Shown here one piece after another: positions 5,714 through 6,674 of a DNA stretch of 6,674 bases. The stretch comes from Actinomycetota bacterium (lineage in GTDB: Bacteria; Actinomycetota; Actinomycetes; Nanopelagicales; Nanopelagicaceae). The position numbers were made by a program, and so were the translations under genes. Where the stretch lies: the NCBI GenBank assembly GCA_005787645.1, contig SYAM01000044.1, positions 1-6,674 of the forward strand. The letters are read 5' to 3'. Every line of letters starts with the position of its first letter. The stretch's first letter is position 1. The notes beneath the pieces are model-generated. The model worked only from the letters and a program-made list of their open reading frames with translations, made no database searches and had not been told where the DNA came from.

Positions 5714-6674
5714 ATGAAAATTGTGAAGGTTGAGCCGATTCCCGTTGCATATCCAGAGCCAAATGACTTCAATGCTGAGCGTTACCTCTGCCTTGTGAAG
5801 ATCACCACTGATGATGGGCTCGTGGGTTGGGGTGAATCCATCACACAATTTAAAGAGGCAAATGCTCCGGTCGCAGCGCTTATCAATGGTTTGGCTGAGG
5901 ACTATTTGATTGGCAAGGACCCCATCAACAACATCGCCATTTGGCGCTCGCTGAAAGAGCGCGCCTGGTGGTACGGCTATCGAGGCGGCATTGCCTCTTA
6001 TGCGATTTCTGCAATTGATATCGCGCTTTGGGATCTCAAGGGCAAGGCGCTTAACACCAGCGTCCTGGAACTTCTTGGTGGTCCAGTACACGACCGACTC
6101 CCAGCAATCGCTTCAGGCCACGCACATGATTCGGATATCAAAAAGATGGCCGAAGAGGCGAAGACTTGGATGGATCAAGGTTTGCAGGGAATGAAAGTTG
6201 GCTTTGGAAAGCGCGGTCATGCCCACCTTGGTTATGAACATAATCGAGATGTCGAATATGTAAAGACGATGCGTGAGACACTTGGCGAAGAGAAGATGAT
6301 CATGATCGACCTGGGTTATGCCATCAAATGGGATGTCGCAACTGCCGTGAAGCGAGTTCAGGCATTTGATGAGTACAACATCGATTGGATTGAAGAGCCA
6401 CTAGGTGCCTGGGATCCTCAAGGGTATGCGGATTTGCGCGCCAAGACTAAGACGCTTATTGCATACGGTGAACGCGAGTGGCAGGTTGCTGGCTTCGAGG
6501 AGATTCTCAAGACCGGCACTTGTGATGTCTTTGGTATCGATCCGGGTCGCGCTGAAGGAATCACCGGATTCAAGAAGGCTGCCGAGCGAGTAGAGGCGTA
6601 TAAGCGCACCGCAAATGCGCACGCCTGGTCTTCAGCAATCATCTCCGCAGCCAGCCTTGCTGTCTCCTTCAGCA
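5714..6674 (+). CDS. Mandelate racemase/muconate lactonizing enzyme family protein (probable sugar-acid dehydratase), C-terminus cut by right edge
   Basis: 320 codons are open to the window edge. This is an enolase-superfamily enzyme that abstracts the proton alpha to a carboxylate with Mg2+ help; most relatives dehydrate or epimerise sugar acids. The N-terminal capping domain (about 1-125) includes LVKITTDDGLVGWGES (27-42) and AIDIALWDLKGKAL (100-113). The barrel then shows K161 in GMKVGFG (159-165), the metal ligands D199, E227 (in WIEEP) and E253 (in YGERE), and the His-Asp dyad D276 (in IDPGRAEGIT) and H303 (in NAHAWSS). The E227-E253 and D276-H303 spacings of 26 and 27 residues equal those I recall for mandelate racemase. 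Differences: the second Lys of the KxK motif is Gly163, and the usual GG after the dyad Asp is E281-G282. Some 50-80 residues should be missing. The divergent lactonase-like neighbour and shared control region suggest a common catabolic pathway. The superfamily call is firm; the reaction is inferred. Confidence 0.93.
   Translation, partial: MKIVKVEPIPVAYPEPNDFNAERYLCLVKITTDDGLVGWGESITQFKEANAPVAALINGLAEDYLIGKDPINNIAIWRSLKERAWWYGYRGGIASYAISAIDIALWDLKGKALNTSVLELLGGPVHDRLPAIASGHAHDSDIKKMAEEAKTWMDQGLQGMKVGFGKRGHAHLGYEHNRDVEYVKTMRETLGEEKMIMIDLGYAIKWDVATAVKRVQAFDEYNIDWIEEPLGAWDPQGYADLRAKTKTLIAYGEREWQVAGFEEILKTGTCDVFGIDPGRAEGITGFKKAAERVEAYKRTANAHAWSSAIISAASLAVSFS

Noticed and set aside
5496..5717. 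73-codon plus-strand open frame spanning the divergent intergenic region
   Set aside because: It begins antisense to the amidohydrolase N-terminus, has no ribosome binding site, and ends inside the start of the enolase-superfamily gene. It has no recognisable protein features.
5621..6091. 156-codon minus-strand open frame opposite the enolase-superfamily gene
   Set aside because: It is antisense to a strongly conserved coding sequence, its composition looks like a codon shadow, and it has no family resemblance.
1..6674. Search for CRISPR arrays, tRNA or rRNA genes, insertion sequences, attachment sites and toxin-antitoxin pairs
   Set aside because: By eye I found no regularly spaced repeats, no tRNA-like cloverleaf arms, no transposase motifs and no terminal inverted repeats; almost all of the window is accounted for by six ordinary coding sequences.

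Overview
The window is a gene-dense stretch of bacterial chromosome with medium G+C by eye. It carries six protein genes, two of them cut by the window edges, and no RNA gene, transposase, CRISPR array or phage gene. Short or negative intergenic distances, GTG and TTG starts, a bacterial-type P450 and an EntS-like exporter would fit a compact-genome actinobacterium, for example a freshwater lineage. That assignment is impressionistic and nothing in the window proves it.

Layout. (1) 3-797, minus strand: a DMT/EamA-type membrane transporter whose C-terminus lies beyond the left edge. (2) 862-4705, plus strand: a very tight three-gene operon. It holds a complete cytochrome P450, a short cytosolic-looking member of the neutral/alkaline ceramidase-like metallo-amidohydrolase family that overlaps the P450 by 32 nt, and an MFS_3/EntS-like transporter that starts with TTG directly after the previous stop codon. 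(3) 4710-5594, minus strand: an amidohydrolase_2 (COG3618-like) TIM-barrel hydrolase or lactonase, convergent with the MFS gene across only 4 nt. (4) 5714 to the right edge, plus strand: a mandelate racemase/muconate lactonizing enzyme (enolase superfamily) gene, truncated by the window. It is divergent from the amidohydrolase across 119 nt that contain a perfect 12-bp palindrome.

How the genes may work together. The amidohydrolase/enolase-superfamily pair looks like part of a sugar-acid pathway (lactone hydrolysis plus acid dehydration or epimerisation) under shared divergent control. The P450, ceramidase-like hydrolase and exporter look like one co-translated unit that oxidises a small molecule, hydrolyses an amide or ester bond in it, and moves the product or substrate across the membrane. 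The divergent DMT permease could serve the same compound. No substrate can be read from the sequence. The P450-hydrolase-MFS cassette is the most unusual content. I see no evidence for a wholly new type of system such as a defence system, novel RNA or retroelement.
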